NCBI GenBank assembly: GCA_029881855.1
Contig: JAOULU010000024.1
Location: 1-11,354, forward strand
Length of the DNA: 11,354 bases
Source: Nitrosomonas sp.
GTDB taxonomy: Bacteria > Pseudomonadota > Gammaproteobacteria > Burkholderiales > Nitrosomonadaceae
Direction: 5' to 3'
In this document: in pieces, positions 1-6,398 of the stretch
How the letters are laid out: every line of letters begins with the position of its first letter
How positions within the stretch are numbered: the first letter of the stretch is position 1
Notes under the pieces: model-generated
Seen by the model: the letters and a program-made list of their open reading frames with translations, nothing else
Databases searched by the model: none
What the model was told of the DNA's origin: nothing
Translations under genes and position numbers: made by a program

Positions 1-1
1 A

Positions 2-472
2 CGGGATGCAGATTGGTTGCCCCGTAGTATACGAAAAAAAATGCGGCGGATTGAAGCAGCTGTCACTAAATTAGAACAGGCCCAAGGTTGTGCGCCGAGT
101 GAGCAAGAGCTTGCAGAAGAATTAGAAATGACGCTTGATGAATATCACGGAACATTACAAAGTGCACGTGGTGCGCAATTAATATATTTTGAGGATTTCC
201 AAAAAGATGATGAAGAGCCATTTTTGGATCGCTTATGTGTCGATGATGAAAGTAATCCACTGAATTTTCTGCTGGATGAAAATTTGCGGACAATGGTTGT
301 GAATGCCATCGATAATCTGCCACCACGGGAGAAAATGGTTATGGGTATGCACTATGAACAAGAAATGAATTTGCGAGAGATTGGCGAAGTGCTTGGCGTC
401 AGTGAATCGCGAGTATGTCAACTCCATACACAGGCAATTGCTCGCCTACGTAGCCGATTAAGAAAAACTTGA
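2..472 (+). CDS. fliA: RNA polymerase sigma factor FliA (sigma-28), 5'-truncated by the window edge
   Basis: This is the C-terminal 156 residues of the flagellar sigma factor, which directs RNA polymerase to late flagellar, chemotaxis and motility promoters. The frame is open from base 2 and reads RDADWLPRSIRKKMRR, the usual FliA junction after region 2, so the true start lies upstream; the TTG at 17 is an internal Leu codon, not a start. Region 3 follows ('APSEQELAEELEMTLDEY'), then region 4 with the -35-binding helix-turn-helix ('NLPPREKMVM' to 'LREIGEVLGVSESRVCQLH'). The C-terminal 'ARLRSRL' is typical. motC begins 44 bp downstream on the same strand, so a shared transcript is likely. Its natural inhibitor FlgM is encoded about 2.2 kb away on the opposite strand. 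Identification is firm; only the N-terminal part is missing, because of the window boundary. Confidence 0.96.
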   Translation, partial: RDADWLPRSIRKKMRRIEAAVTKLEQAQGCAPSEQELAEELEMTLDEYHGTLQSARGAQLIYFEDFQKDDEEPFLDRLCVDDESNPLNFLLDENLRTMVVNAIDNLPPREKMVMGMHYEQEMNLREIGEVLGVSESRVCQLHTQAIARLRSRLRKT

Positions 473-504
473 AAATGACTTGCATAGGCTTCGTATAAAG
501 TTAC

Positions 505-509
505 GAGGA
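505..509 (+). promoter_or_regulatory. Ribosome binding site for motC, deciding a GTG start
   Basis: GAGGA lies 7 nt before the GTG at 517. This supports the GTG as the start although it is not ATG. The resulting N-terminus (MTNKKLKLDLNSVAGI) ends just before the first membrane helix, as expected for MotA/MotC proteins. Confidence 0.7.
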
Positions 510-516
510 TCATACT

Positions 517-1278
517 GTGACAAATAAAAAATTAAAACTGGATCTAAATAGTGTGGCCGGCATTTCTCTGGCATTAATAGCTATTATTGGCGGCCAGTTT
601 TTGGAAGGAGGTCACGTAGGTTCTTTGGTGCAAGCCGCAGCATTTTTAATTGTAGTGGGTGGTACGGTCGGTGCTGTACTACTACAAAGTCCAATTAGGG
701 TGTTTGTGAATGGTGTGAAAATGGGTTCATGGGTGTTTTTTCCCCCAGTTAATTCACCAGAAAAACTAATTGCTCAGATTATCAGCTGGGCACATATTGC
801 ACGTAAAGAAGGTCTGCTAGCACTGGAATCTCATTCTTTTGTAGCTACAGATCCATTGACAAAAAAAGGTTTGCAATTGTTGGCTGACGGTAATGAATCT
901 GTCAAATTGCGAGAAGCATTAGAAATTGATATTAATGCTTTAGTGTCTTATCAACGCCAGTCGGCAAAAATTTGGGAAGCTGCTGGTGGTTATGCGCCAA
1001 CTATTGGGATTTTGGGTGCTGTGCTTGGCTTAATTCATGTCATGGAGAATTTATCTGATCCTGAGCTTCTTGGTAATGGTATTGCCGTTGCATTTGTGGC
1101 AACGATATATGGTGTTGGTTTGGCAAACTTGGTTTTCTTGCCTATTGCAAACAAACTGAAAAGTATTATCAATGAAAATATTGTGATGCAAGAAGTACTG
1201 ATTGACGGTTTTGTTGCAATTGCAAATGGTGAGAATCCAAGATTGTTAGAAAATCGATTAAAGGGTTATTTTATTTAA
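517..1278 (+). CDS. motC: Flagellar motor stator protein MotC (MotA/PomA family)
   Basis: This is the inner-membrane stator subunit that, with MotD, forms the ion channel turning the flagellar rotor. The 253 residues show the four-helix MotA layout: helices at about 14-30, 34-56, 156-178 and 188-210, with a large cytoplasmic loop between helices 2 and 3. In 'ARKEGLLALE', Arg96 and Glu104 match by position the rotor-contacting Arg90 and Glu98 of E. coli MotA. Pro161 ('GGYAPTIGILGAVLG') and Pro209 ('FLPIANKL') match the functional prolines 173 and 222. It has the short form (about 250 aa) of the MotC/PomA branch rather than the about 295 aa of enterobacterial MotA. It begins 44 bp after fliA and is followed by motD. 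The name motC instead of motA/pomA follows from the MotD-like partner. The coupling ion (H+ or Na+) cannot be decided safely; protons are more likely given the MotCD type. Confidence 0.93.
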   Translation: MTNKKLKLDLNSVAGISLALIAIIGGQFLEGGHVGSLVQAAAFLIVVGGTVGAVLLQSPIRVFVNGVKMGSWVFFPPVNSPEKLIAQIISWAHIARKEGLLALESHSFVATDPLTKKGLQLLADGNESVKLREALEIDINALVSYQRQSAKIWEAAGGYAPTIGILGAVLGLIHVMENLSDPELLGNGIAVAFVATIYGVGLANLVFLPIANKLKSIINENIVMQEVLIDGFVAIANGENPRLLENRLKGYFI

Positions 1279-1352
1279 TCAGATTGTTTCTCCGTTAACA
1301 AAAACATCATGTTTATCTAATGCTAGTTCTTTATATAGTTGCATAATGCTCG

Positions 1353-2201
1353 ATGATTAATAAACGATATCTTGATGCTGAGGAAACCACAGAAAATCAT
1401 GAGCGTTGGTTAGTTTCTTATGCTGATTTCATAACGCTCTTATTTGCTTTCTTTGTGGTTATGTACGCGCTTTCATCTGTTAATGAGGGCAAATATCGCG
1501 TGTTAAGTAGATCTTTGGTCAATGCCTTTAGTACATCGGCAAGCCCTATTTTACTCCAATCTGAAACATCACCAATAACCCTTGAACAATCGCCCTTACA
1601 TCTAGAAAAGCAAATAGAACTTCCAATTGTTTTGGATGAAAAGAAAGCGTCGCAGATTAAGAAACAAAAGAAAATGAAGCAGATGGCTAAAGATATCATA
1701 TTGGCATTGGAACCACTAGTTCAGGATGGAAAAGTCCGAGTGACACAGAATGCACTAGGTATCGCTGTGGAAATTAATGCTAGTGTGCTTTTCTCGCCAG
1801 GCCAAGCACAGTTGGCGGAAAGCTCAACTTTATCATTGCGTGCAGTGGCGCAAGTTGTAAAAGACCATGACCATGAAATTCATATAGAAGGCCATACTGA
1901 TAATACGCCTATTTATACGGATACCTATCCCTCCAATTGGGAGTTATCTACAGCACGTGCGAGTAGTGTTATTAGATTGTTTATTGATAATGAAGTGGCG
2001 GCAGACCGGATGACAGCTATCGGTTATGCCGATAATAGGCCAATAGAAACTAATGCAACCCTTGAAGGAAGAAAACGAAATAGGCGTGTGGCTGTTATGA
2101 TTCTGTCAAACGAACCCGAACAAGTTACAGAAATTCCAGTTAGCTTGGATGTATCGGATACTTCAGAAGTAGTCGTTGATTCAGAAGTAGCCGTTGAGTA
2201 G
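1353..2201 (+). CDS. motD: Flagellar motor stator protein MotD (MotB family, OmpA-like peptidoglycan anchor)
   Basis: Partner of MotC; it anchors the stator to peptidoglycan and carries the ion-binding aspartate. Of the 282 residues, 'NHERWLVSYADFITLLFAFFVV' (15-36) contains the single membrane helix with Asp25, equivalent to E. coli MotB Asp32. 'MYALSSVNEGKYRVLSRSL' is the plug-proximal segment. A charged, Lys-rich linker (about 90-115) precedes an OmpA-like domain (about 130-250) with 'IEGHTDNTPI', 'NWELSTARA', 'GYADNRPI' and 'GRKRNRRV'. An in-frame stop at 1344-1346 makes ATG 1353 the first possible ATG; no good ribosome binding site is visible. The 74-nt gap from motC has no terminator and contains TAATGCT twice (1318-1324, 1344-1350). 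The C-terminal tail past the OmpA domain is acidic and ends in a short tandem repeat. The gene ends 4 bp before the convergent flgN stop. Confidence 0.94.
   Translation: MINKRYLDAEETTENHERWLVSYADFITLLFAFFVVMYALSSVNEGKYRVLSRSLVNAFSTSASPILLQSETSPITLEQSPLHLEKQIELPIVLDEKKASQIKKQKKMKQMAKDIILALEPLVQDGKVRVTQNALGIAVEINASVLFSPGQAQLAESSTLSLRAVAQVVKDHDHEIHIEGHTDNTPIYTDTYPSNWELSTARASSVIRLFIDNEVAADRMTAIGYADNRPIETNATLEGRKRNRRVAVMILSNEPEQVTEIPVSLDVSDTSEVVVDSEVAVE
2163..2198 (+). repeat. Two-copy 18-bp tandem repeat at the 3' end of motD
   Basis: Two adjacent 18-bp units (2163-2180 and 2181-2198) match at 16 of 18 positions. They encode SEVVVD then SEVAVE, the last 12 residues of MotD directly before the TAG stop. 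Seen directly in the sequence; a recent in-frame duplication in a non-essential acidic tail is the simplest reading. Confidence 0.75.
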
Positions 2202-2205
2202 ATAT

Positions 2206-2655
2206 TTAGATAAAGGCTTGGCCTTTTGGGCCATAAAGAGATATGTTTCCTGCTGCACTTTGTAGTGCAGAGAAGGCGCGTTGATTGTGCTGCAATTGGG
2301 AAGAAATAACCAGGCCATTGGCCTGGTTTATTTGTTTGGCAGTTTTAGCTAATTCTAACAATTCGCCCCAAAGGGTTTGTAAAGTGCTATCAGGATTCAT
2401 TGCTAGCCATTTATTCATGCCAGCACTATCAGTTGTGAGGCCTTGTGAGAGCAAAAATTGACTACGTTGCTCTCCAAGAGACATAAGTTTTTCGACTAGG
2501 CGAGTTTTGTCTGAAGCAAGAGAATCGATGTTATCTATTTCTCCTTGAATAAGTGCTTCTTCTTCTTTTTTTAGTGTTTCTATAAATACTTGGACCGTTT
2601 CTTTTTCGTCCATTAAGGCGGTAATAAATTCAGATGAATCTTGAATTTGATACAT
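2206..2655 (-). CDS. flgN: Flagellar export chaperone FlgN
   Basis: Cytoplasmic type III secretion chaperone that holds the hook-filament junction proteins FlgK and FlgL ready for export. The 149 residues are almost all helical: an N-terminal helical hairpin ('ALMDEKETVQVFIETLKKEEEALIQGEID'), then the conserved C-terminal block 'ANGLVISSQLQHNQRAFSALQ' and the 'LYGPKGQ' terminus characteristic of FlgN. Length is normal for the family. The start ATG (2653-2655) shares one base with the flgM stop (TAATG), so the two are translationally coupled; purine-rich GAGAGG and GAGGG stretches precede the ATG. Family members diverge strongly in sequence, but the motifs, size and flgM neighbour together make the call firm. 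Confidence 0.9.
   Translation of the reverse strand: MYQIQDSSEFITALMDEKETVQVFIETLKKEEEALIQGEIDNIDSLASDKTRLVEKLMSLGEQRSQFLLSQGLTTDSAGMNKWLAMNPDSTLQTLWGELLELAKTAKQINQANGLVISSQLQHNQRAFSALQSAAGNISLYGPKGQAFI
2212..2226. terminator. Possible small bidirectional terminator hairpin between motD and flgN
   Basis: AAAGGC (2212-2217), a TTG loop and GCCTTT (2221-2226) form a 6-bp stem that is A-rich on one side and T-rich on the other, at the junction where the two convergent transcripts meet. An overlapping alternative is TGGCC/GGCCA (2219-2223, 2229-2233). Both lie inside the last flgN codons, the stems are short and no long T-run follows, so termination is only a possibility. Confidence 0.25.
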
Positions 2656-2969
2656 TAGCCCTCGCCTCTCTTAGACTGAATCAGTTCTTTAACTGTTTCG
2701 AGTAGGCGGTCTGCAACAACTTCCGGATTCACTTTGAAATTTCCGTCACTTATTGCTTGCTTAATTTCATTAACACGCTCTGTATTAACAACTGATCCAC
2801 TCGCAGAAGTGCTATCAAGAGATTGCAGCTTCGCAGCATCTGGGCTAATTTTCACATTTGAACTGCTACTCTCCTGCCCTGCACCAGTACTTGGTGTTGT
2901 GCTAGCTTGCCTTTTCCCTTCATTGACAGCTACCGTTGTCACTGGGTTTATTGAGTTATCTACTTTCAA
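2655..2969 (-). CDS. flgM: Anti-sigma-28 factor FlgM (TTG start)
   Basis: FlgM binds FliA and keeps late flagellar genes off until the hook-basal body is complete, when FlgM is secreted through it. The 104 residues begin with the family hallmark MK(V/I)DNS, followed by a Ser/Thr/Gln-rich disordered half and the conserved sigma-binding C-terminal part ('VNTERVNEIKQAISDGNFKVNPEVVADRLLETVKEL'-type helices, about 62-98). The start codon is TTG (2967-2969): it gives exactly the expected N-terminus, AGGA lies 6 nt ahead, and an in-frame TAA a few codons upstream excludes a longer product. The stop overlaps the flgN start by one base. A sigma-28 promoter lies directly upstream, so FliA should activate transcription of its own inhibitor. 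flgA, often upstream of flgM, is not present here. Confidence 0.94.
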   Translation of the reverse strand: MKVDNSINPVTTVAVNEGKRQASTTPSTGAGQESSSSNVKISPDAAKLQSLDSTSASGSVVNTERVNEIKQAISDGNFKVNPEVVADRLLETVKELIQSKRGEG

Positions 2970-2974
2970 TTTAT

Positions 2975-2980
2975 TTCCTT
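2975..2980 (-). promoter_or_regulatory. Ribosome binding site for flgM
   Basis: Reading the minus strand, AAGGAA occupies 2980-2975 and its AGGA core ends 6 nt before the TTG start. It is a strong Shine-Dalgarno sequence, which supports the non-ATG initiation. Confidence 0.75.
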
Positions 2981-2985
2981 TTTAG

Positions 2986-2998
2986 TCAACTTCGTTGA
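2986..2998 (-). promoter_or_regulatory. Small hairpin at the predicted 5' end of the flgM-flgN transcript
   Basis: Arms TCAAC (2986-2990) and GTTGA (2994-2998) are perfectly complementary around a 3-nt loop (GAA on the minus strand). It sits just upstream of the flgM ribosome binding site and at or near the start point predicted from the sigma-28 promoter. It could be a 5'-stabilising hairpin or an operator-like palindrome; the function is inferred only from position. Confidence 0.3.
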
Positions 2999-3002
2999 TT
3001 CT

Positions 3003-3029
3003 TTATCGACATTCTAATATAAAACTTTA
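3003..3029 (-). promoter_or_regulatory. Sigma-28 (FliA) promoter for flgM-flgN
   Basis: On the minus strand the -35 element TAAAGTTT (3029-3022) is identical to the enterobacterial sigma-28 consensus. After an 11-nt spacer comes GTCGATAA (3010-3003), 7 of 8 matches to GCCGATAA. This equals the TAAA-N15-GCCGATAA arrangement. Transcription would begin near 2996, giving a leader of about 27 nt before the TTG start of flgM. Confidence 0.85.
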
Positions 3030-3057
3030 GTAAAAACAGCACTTAAACAGGCGTATA

Positions 3058-3089
3058 TTTACATGCCATTTTAGCAGAACTAATATAAT
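3058..3089 (+). promoter_or_regulatory. Possible sigma-70 promoter for the EI24-like gene
   Basis: A perfect TATAAT (3084-3089) lies about 145 nt before the gene. The best -35 partner is TTTACA (3058-3063), but the 20-nt spacer is too long for a good promoter. In an AT-rich intergenic stretch such a -10 can occur by chance, so confidence is low. The rest of 2970-3233 holds no other gene. Confidence 0.25.
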
Positions 3090-3219
3090 TTTCTTACGTG
3101 GTTGTATAGATAGAATTCAAAATGTTATTTTGGTTCATAAATTGATCGGCAGATGCTAACTTGCTGGCCGCATAACACGGTTTCAGTAATGAGTAAAAAA
3201 GGTAGTAAATCACCCCTTC

Positions 3220-3224
3220 AAGGA
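3220..3224 (+). promoter_or_regulatory. Ribosome binding site deciding the start of the EI24-like gene
   Basis: AAGGA lies 9 nt before the ATG at 3234. The upstream in-frame ATGs at 3153 and 3189 have no comparable site. Confidence 0.65.
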
Positions 3225-3233
3225 AATATTGGT

Positions 3234-3980
3234 ATGACACAAATTTTTAAAGCTATTACGCATGCACTGCGTGATTTAATTCAAATCAAGATTGTATGGA
3301 TAATGATTTGGCCAGTTTTAGTAGCAAGCCTATTATGGTTAATGATCAGTATGATTTTTTGGGATACCTTTTCAGAATGGATTACTCAGAGTTTTACTTT
3401 GATAGGTGTGGTTGATTGGCTTGCAAAAATAGAGTCCGAGTGGGTTCTAAATAGCATTCAGGGCTTATTGCACTTGCTTGTTTTTGTGCCGCTTGTAATG
3501 GTTACGACACTGATTATTACAGCATTCTTTGTCATGCCAGCACTGATAAAATTCGTGGCTAAGAAACGCTTTCCTCAGCTCAAATATAAATACGGTGGGA
3601 CAGTTATTGGTAGCGTGTACAATGCGTTATTCGCTATTATTATTTATATGGTTATTTGGGCTGTTTCGTTGCCTTTGTGGGCATTCGGGCTAGGATTATT
3701 GGTGCCATTTATTGCAGCAGCATTTTTGAACCAGCAACTTTTTCGCTATGACGCGTTGGCAGAACATGCAGATGCCAAGGAAATGAAAAAACTACTGGGT
3801 TCAAATAGATTACCATTGTGGTATTTAGGTTTGTTAACAGGTATGGTGCAATATGTCCCGTTACTTAATATTGTTGCGCCTACATTTGCTGCATTAGCTT
3901 TTATTCATTATGAACTTGCGAGACTCGAAAAGGTTCGTGCGGGCAAAGCTCAGATTGAACCGGCATCAAATGGATTGTGA
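3234..3980 (+). CDS. EI24/CysZ-like inner-membrane protein
   Basis: A polytopic inner-membrane protein of the EI24 family (which includes the sulfate permease CysZ), 248 aa from ATG 3234. This start was chosen because of its ribosome binding site and because MTQIFKAITHALRDL is the usual N-terminus; an open frame back to 3153 would add 27 polar residues that look non-coding. Hydrophobic segments lie at about 21-42, 78-100, 128-146, 148-165 and 197-232. 'NQQLFRYDALAEHAD' (166-180) and 'ALAFIHYELARLEKVRAG' near the C-terminus match betaproteobacterial EI24 proteins as I remember them. No cysteine-biosynthesis gene is nearby, so a sulfate-uptake role is not supported by context and the function is left open. 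The gene is divergent from flgM and converges on the ABC permease gene, 19 bp apart. Confidence 0.85.
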   Translation: MTQIFKAITHALRDLIQIKIVWIMIWPVLVASLLWLMISMIFWDTFSEWITQSFTLIGVVDWLAKIESEWVLNSIQGLLHLLVFVPLVMVTTLIITAFFVMPALIKFVAKKRFPQLKYKYGGTVIGSVYNALFAIIIYMVIWAVSLPLWAFGLGLLVPFIAAAFLNQQLFRYDALAEHADAKEMKKLLGSNRLPLWYLGLLTGMVQYVPLLNIVAPTFAALAFIHYELARLEKVRAGKAQIEPASNGL

Positions 3981-3999
3981 AATAGGATGAAACCAGGTT

Positions 4000-5199
4000 T
4001 TATTCTGCTCGCAAAGCATCAACAGGATTTAGTTTAGCAGCCCGCATGGCAGGCACAACACCTGCAGCAAGACCAATCAATACAGATAACCCCAAAGCAC
4101 CCAACACATAATCCCATGGGATATTAACAGGTAGGTTGCTAACCAGAATCTTGAGCAACCAAGCCGTACTTGCACCAACAATTAATCCCGTTATTCCACC
4201 TAGTGTTGACAGTGCGGTTGATTCCATAAGAAATAAAATACGGATACGTGTACGTGTTGCACCTAAAGCAGTGAGCAGGCCAATTTCAGCAACACGTTCT
4301 GCTACAGCAATATGCATTAATGTCACCATACCAACTGCACCGACGAGTAAAGAAACGCTACCTAAAGCGGCGACAGCAAATTTTAAAACATTTAGTATGG
4401 TCGACATTGTGCTCAGCATCTGTTGTTGCGGTATGACTGTGAAGTCTTCACGTCCATGGCGAGCGATAAGAATACGTTTTATATCATCGACCACAGCATC
4501 TAAGGATGCGTTGGGTTGGTAGGCAATATTAATTTCCATAAGGCCTTCACGGTTAAAAATCTCTAGTGCGCGGGTAGTGGGTATAAAGACGGTATCATCA
4601 AGATCAAAGCCAAGTACTTGGCCCTTTGATGCCATAACACCAATGACACGAAAGCGTGAGCCGCCTACTTGTAAAATGGCGCCAAGAGGGTTATCTGTGC
4701 CAAATAATTCAGCATGAACTTTTGAGCCTAGAACAACATAAGCACGAGGGTTGCGAGGGTCATCATCAGGTAGAAACTGGCCAGTCCCAATATGCATATT
4801 AAATGCGCGAGAAAAATCAGGTCCTTGGCCATAGACAGTTACGCGTCTGCTGCGTCCATGTGCACGTATTTCTGCATTACCCATTACGCTCGCATTGGTA
4901 TATTGCGCATATCGACTATACTTGAGTGCCATGGCATCATCAATGGTCAATAGTCGTGCGCTGCCGATAGCCCCTAATGAACCACCATGCGTGCTGATTT
5001 TACCGGGTGTGATCGTGACAATGTTGGTGCCAAACTGGGTAAACTCTGATAATACAAATCGTTGTACACCATCACCGATTGATGTGAGCAAAATGACGGC
5101 TGCGATACCAATAGCAATGCCTGAGGCGGACAAAATAGTACGTAGACGATGTGCAGTTAGTGAACGAAAGGCAAAGTGAAAGGTGTCGACAGTGTTCAT
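4000..5199 (-). CDS. MacB/FtsX-type ABC transporter permease (second permease of the operon)
   Basis: A 399-residue inner-membrane permease of the MacB type without its own ATPase domain. The N-terminal helix ('RTILSASGIAIGIAAVILLTSIGDG', about 20-44) is followed by a large periplasmic core domain (about 45-265), with 'GTNIVTITPGK' and 'YVVLGSKVHAELFG' typical of MacB. Three C-terminal FtsX helices follow, including the coupling-loop motif 'EIGLLTALGATRTRI' and the end 'PAMRAAKLNPVDALRAE'. These proteins transmit ATPase motion across the membrane rather than forming a classic channel. The ATG overlaps the stop of the upstream permease by 4 nt (ATGA) without a clear ribosome binding site, so translation is coupled. 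It is paralogous to, but clearly different from, the upstream permease, which suggests a heterodimer. The substrate is unknown. Confidence 0.92.
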   Translation of the reverse strand: MNTVDTFHFAFRSLTAHRLRTILSASGIAIGIAAVILLTSIGDGVQRFVLSEFTQFGTNIVTITPGKISTHGGSLGAIGSARLLTIDDAMALKYSRYAQYTNASVMGNAEIRAHGRSRRVTVYGQGPDFSRAFNMHIGTGQFLPDDDPRNPRAYVVLGSKVHAELFGTDNPLGAILQVGGSRFRVIGVMASKGQVLGFDLDDTVFIPTTRALEIFNREGLMEINIAYQPNASLDAVVDDIKRILIARHGREDFTVIPQQQMLSTMSTILNVLKFAVAALGSVSLLVGAVGMVTLMHIAVAERVAEIGLLTALGATRTRIRILFLMESTALSTLGGITGLIVGASTAWLLKILVSNLPVNIPWDYVLGALGLSVLIGLAAGVVPAMRAAKLNPVDALRAE

Positions 5200-6398
5200 T
5201 TTTTACTCAGTGCTGTGACAGGATCAAGTTTTGCTGCACGACTGGCAGGTAGTAAACTGGCGAGTATACCTGTTATTAGCGCAACAACGACACCGGCCAA
5301 ACTGGCCCAAATAGGTGCCCAAGCAGGCAACTGAGGGTAGATCAGGCGTATTAACAGACTACCAAATTGGCCCAATAGGAAACCAATGATTGCGCCGGCT
5401 AATGATAACCACAGTGCTTCCATAAAGAATAAACGACGAATATCGGTGGTGTTAGCGCCAATTGCTTTTAGAAGCCCAATCTCAGTTGTTCTTTGGTTTA
5501 CCGCGACTAACATAACATTCATAATTAAGATGCCAGCAACTATCAGGCTAATTGCTGCAATGCCAGCTACTGAGAGTGTTAGTGCATGAAGAATTTTTTC
5601 AAATGTGGCGAGCACAGCGTCTTGAGTGATCACAGTATTGTCTTCCTCACCATCATGACTTTGTTTCAAGCTATTTAGGATGGCTTGTTTGGTAGACTGA
5701 ATCTGATTATGGCTTTTAGCCTCAACCAGAATGCGAAATAAAGACGTTGTGTTAAATAAAGATTGTGCATAATCAATTGGAATAATAACGACCTCATCTG
5801 TATTAAAGCCCATGGACTCACCTTGTGGCACAAGAACGCCTGACACCAAAAAACGGTTTTCACCAAGTCTAATACGCTGTCCTATTGCATTAGTACGCGG
5901 AAAGAACTCTTGTGCCAATTTAGCGCCTAGTACGATTTGTGCACTGTGCCCCGACCCCTGCGTGAGAAAGCTTCCTTGGGCAAGTTTCATATGTCGTATG
6001 GGCAGAATATTAGCGTTACTTCCCAATACTGTAACGTCACGTAGACGATTGGCAGCAGACAGTTCTGCAACGCCAACATTAAGTGGGGCATAGCGTTTGA
6101 CTTGTGGTAGTTGTCCTATTAATTGAGCATCTTTTAGTGTTAAATCTCGTGGTGTTTGGCCCAATACCATGCCAGGAAATGACCCTGATGTTTCTGCACG
6201 TCCAGGCATTACTACGAGTAGATTAGTGCCAATGGATGAAAATTGATTGACGACATAGCGTCGAGCGCCGTCACCCAAAGCAGTTAAGACAATGACAGCA
6301 GCAACACCCAATGCCATGGCAAATACAATAAGTATTGAGCGTATTCGATAGCTCATGATTGCTTTAAAGGAAAGGTGTAGCGTATCAGATAGTGTCAT
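5196..6398 (-). CDS. MacB/FtsX-type ABC transporter permease (first permease of the operon)
   Basis: A 400-residue MacB-type permease with an N-terminal helix ('RSILIVFAMALGVAAVIVLTALGDG'), a periplasmic MacB core domain ('SIGTNLLVVMPGRAE', 'QIVLGAKLAQEFF') and three C-terminal FtsX helices carrying 'EIGLLKAIGANTTDIRRLF' and 'LPASRAAKLDPVTALSKK'. The ATPase stop lies 14 nt inside its start, and its own stop overlaps the next gene by 4 nt, so all three membrane-complex parts should be made in step. It shares the layout of its downstream neighbour but differs in the periplasmic domain, as expected after an old duplication with specialisation. It probably pairs with that protein and the ATPase to form one export machine served by the adaptor. 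The substrate cannot be inferred. Confidence 0.92.
   Translation of the reverse strand: MTLSDTLHLSFKAIMSYRIRSILIVFAMALGVAAVIVLTALGDGARRYVVNQFSSIGTNLLVVMPGRAETSGSFPGMVLGQTPRDLTLKDAQLIGQLPQVKRYAPLNVGVAELSAANRLRDVTVLGSNANILPIRHMKLAQGSFLTQGSGHSAQIVLGAKLAQEFFPRTNAIGQRIRLGENRFLVSGVLVPQGESMGFNTDEVVIIPIDYAQSLFNTTSLFRILVEAKSHNQIQSTKQAILNSLKQSHDGEEDNTVITQDAVLATFEKILHALTLSVAGIAAISLIVAGILIMNVMLVAVNQRTTEIGLLKAIGANTTDIRRLFFMEALWLSLAGAIIGFLLGQFGSLLIRLIYPQLPAWAPIWASLAGVVVALITGILASLLPASRAAKLDPVTALSKK

Noticed and set aside
453..460. GCCGATTA near the end of fliA as a possible sigma-28 -10 for motC
   Set aside because: No TAAA-like -35 at the right spacing (434-441 is GCAATTGC); it encodes part of the FliA C-terminus.
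2028..2035. Exact GCCGATAA (sigma-28 -10 consensus) on the plus strand inside motD
   Set aside because: The position where a -35 should lie (2009-2016) reads GATGACAG, unlike TAAAGTTT, and the bases encode the conserved OmpA-domain motif YADNRP.
2734..2985. 83-codon plus-strand open frame antisense to flgM
   Set aside because: It is a mirror frame of flgM, which has family motifs, a ribosome binding site and a promoter; the antisense frame shows no recognisable domain.
3153..3233. Longer N-terminus for the EI24-like protein starting at ATG 3153 (or 3189)
   Set aside because: The 27 extra residues are polar and unlike family N-termini, and only ATG 3234 has a good ribosome binding site.
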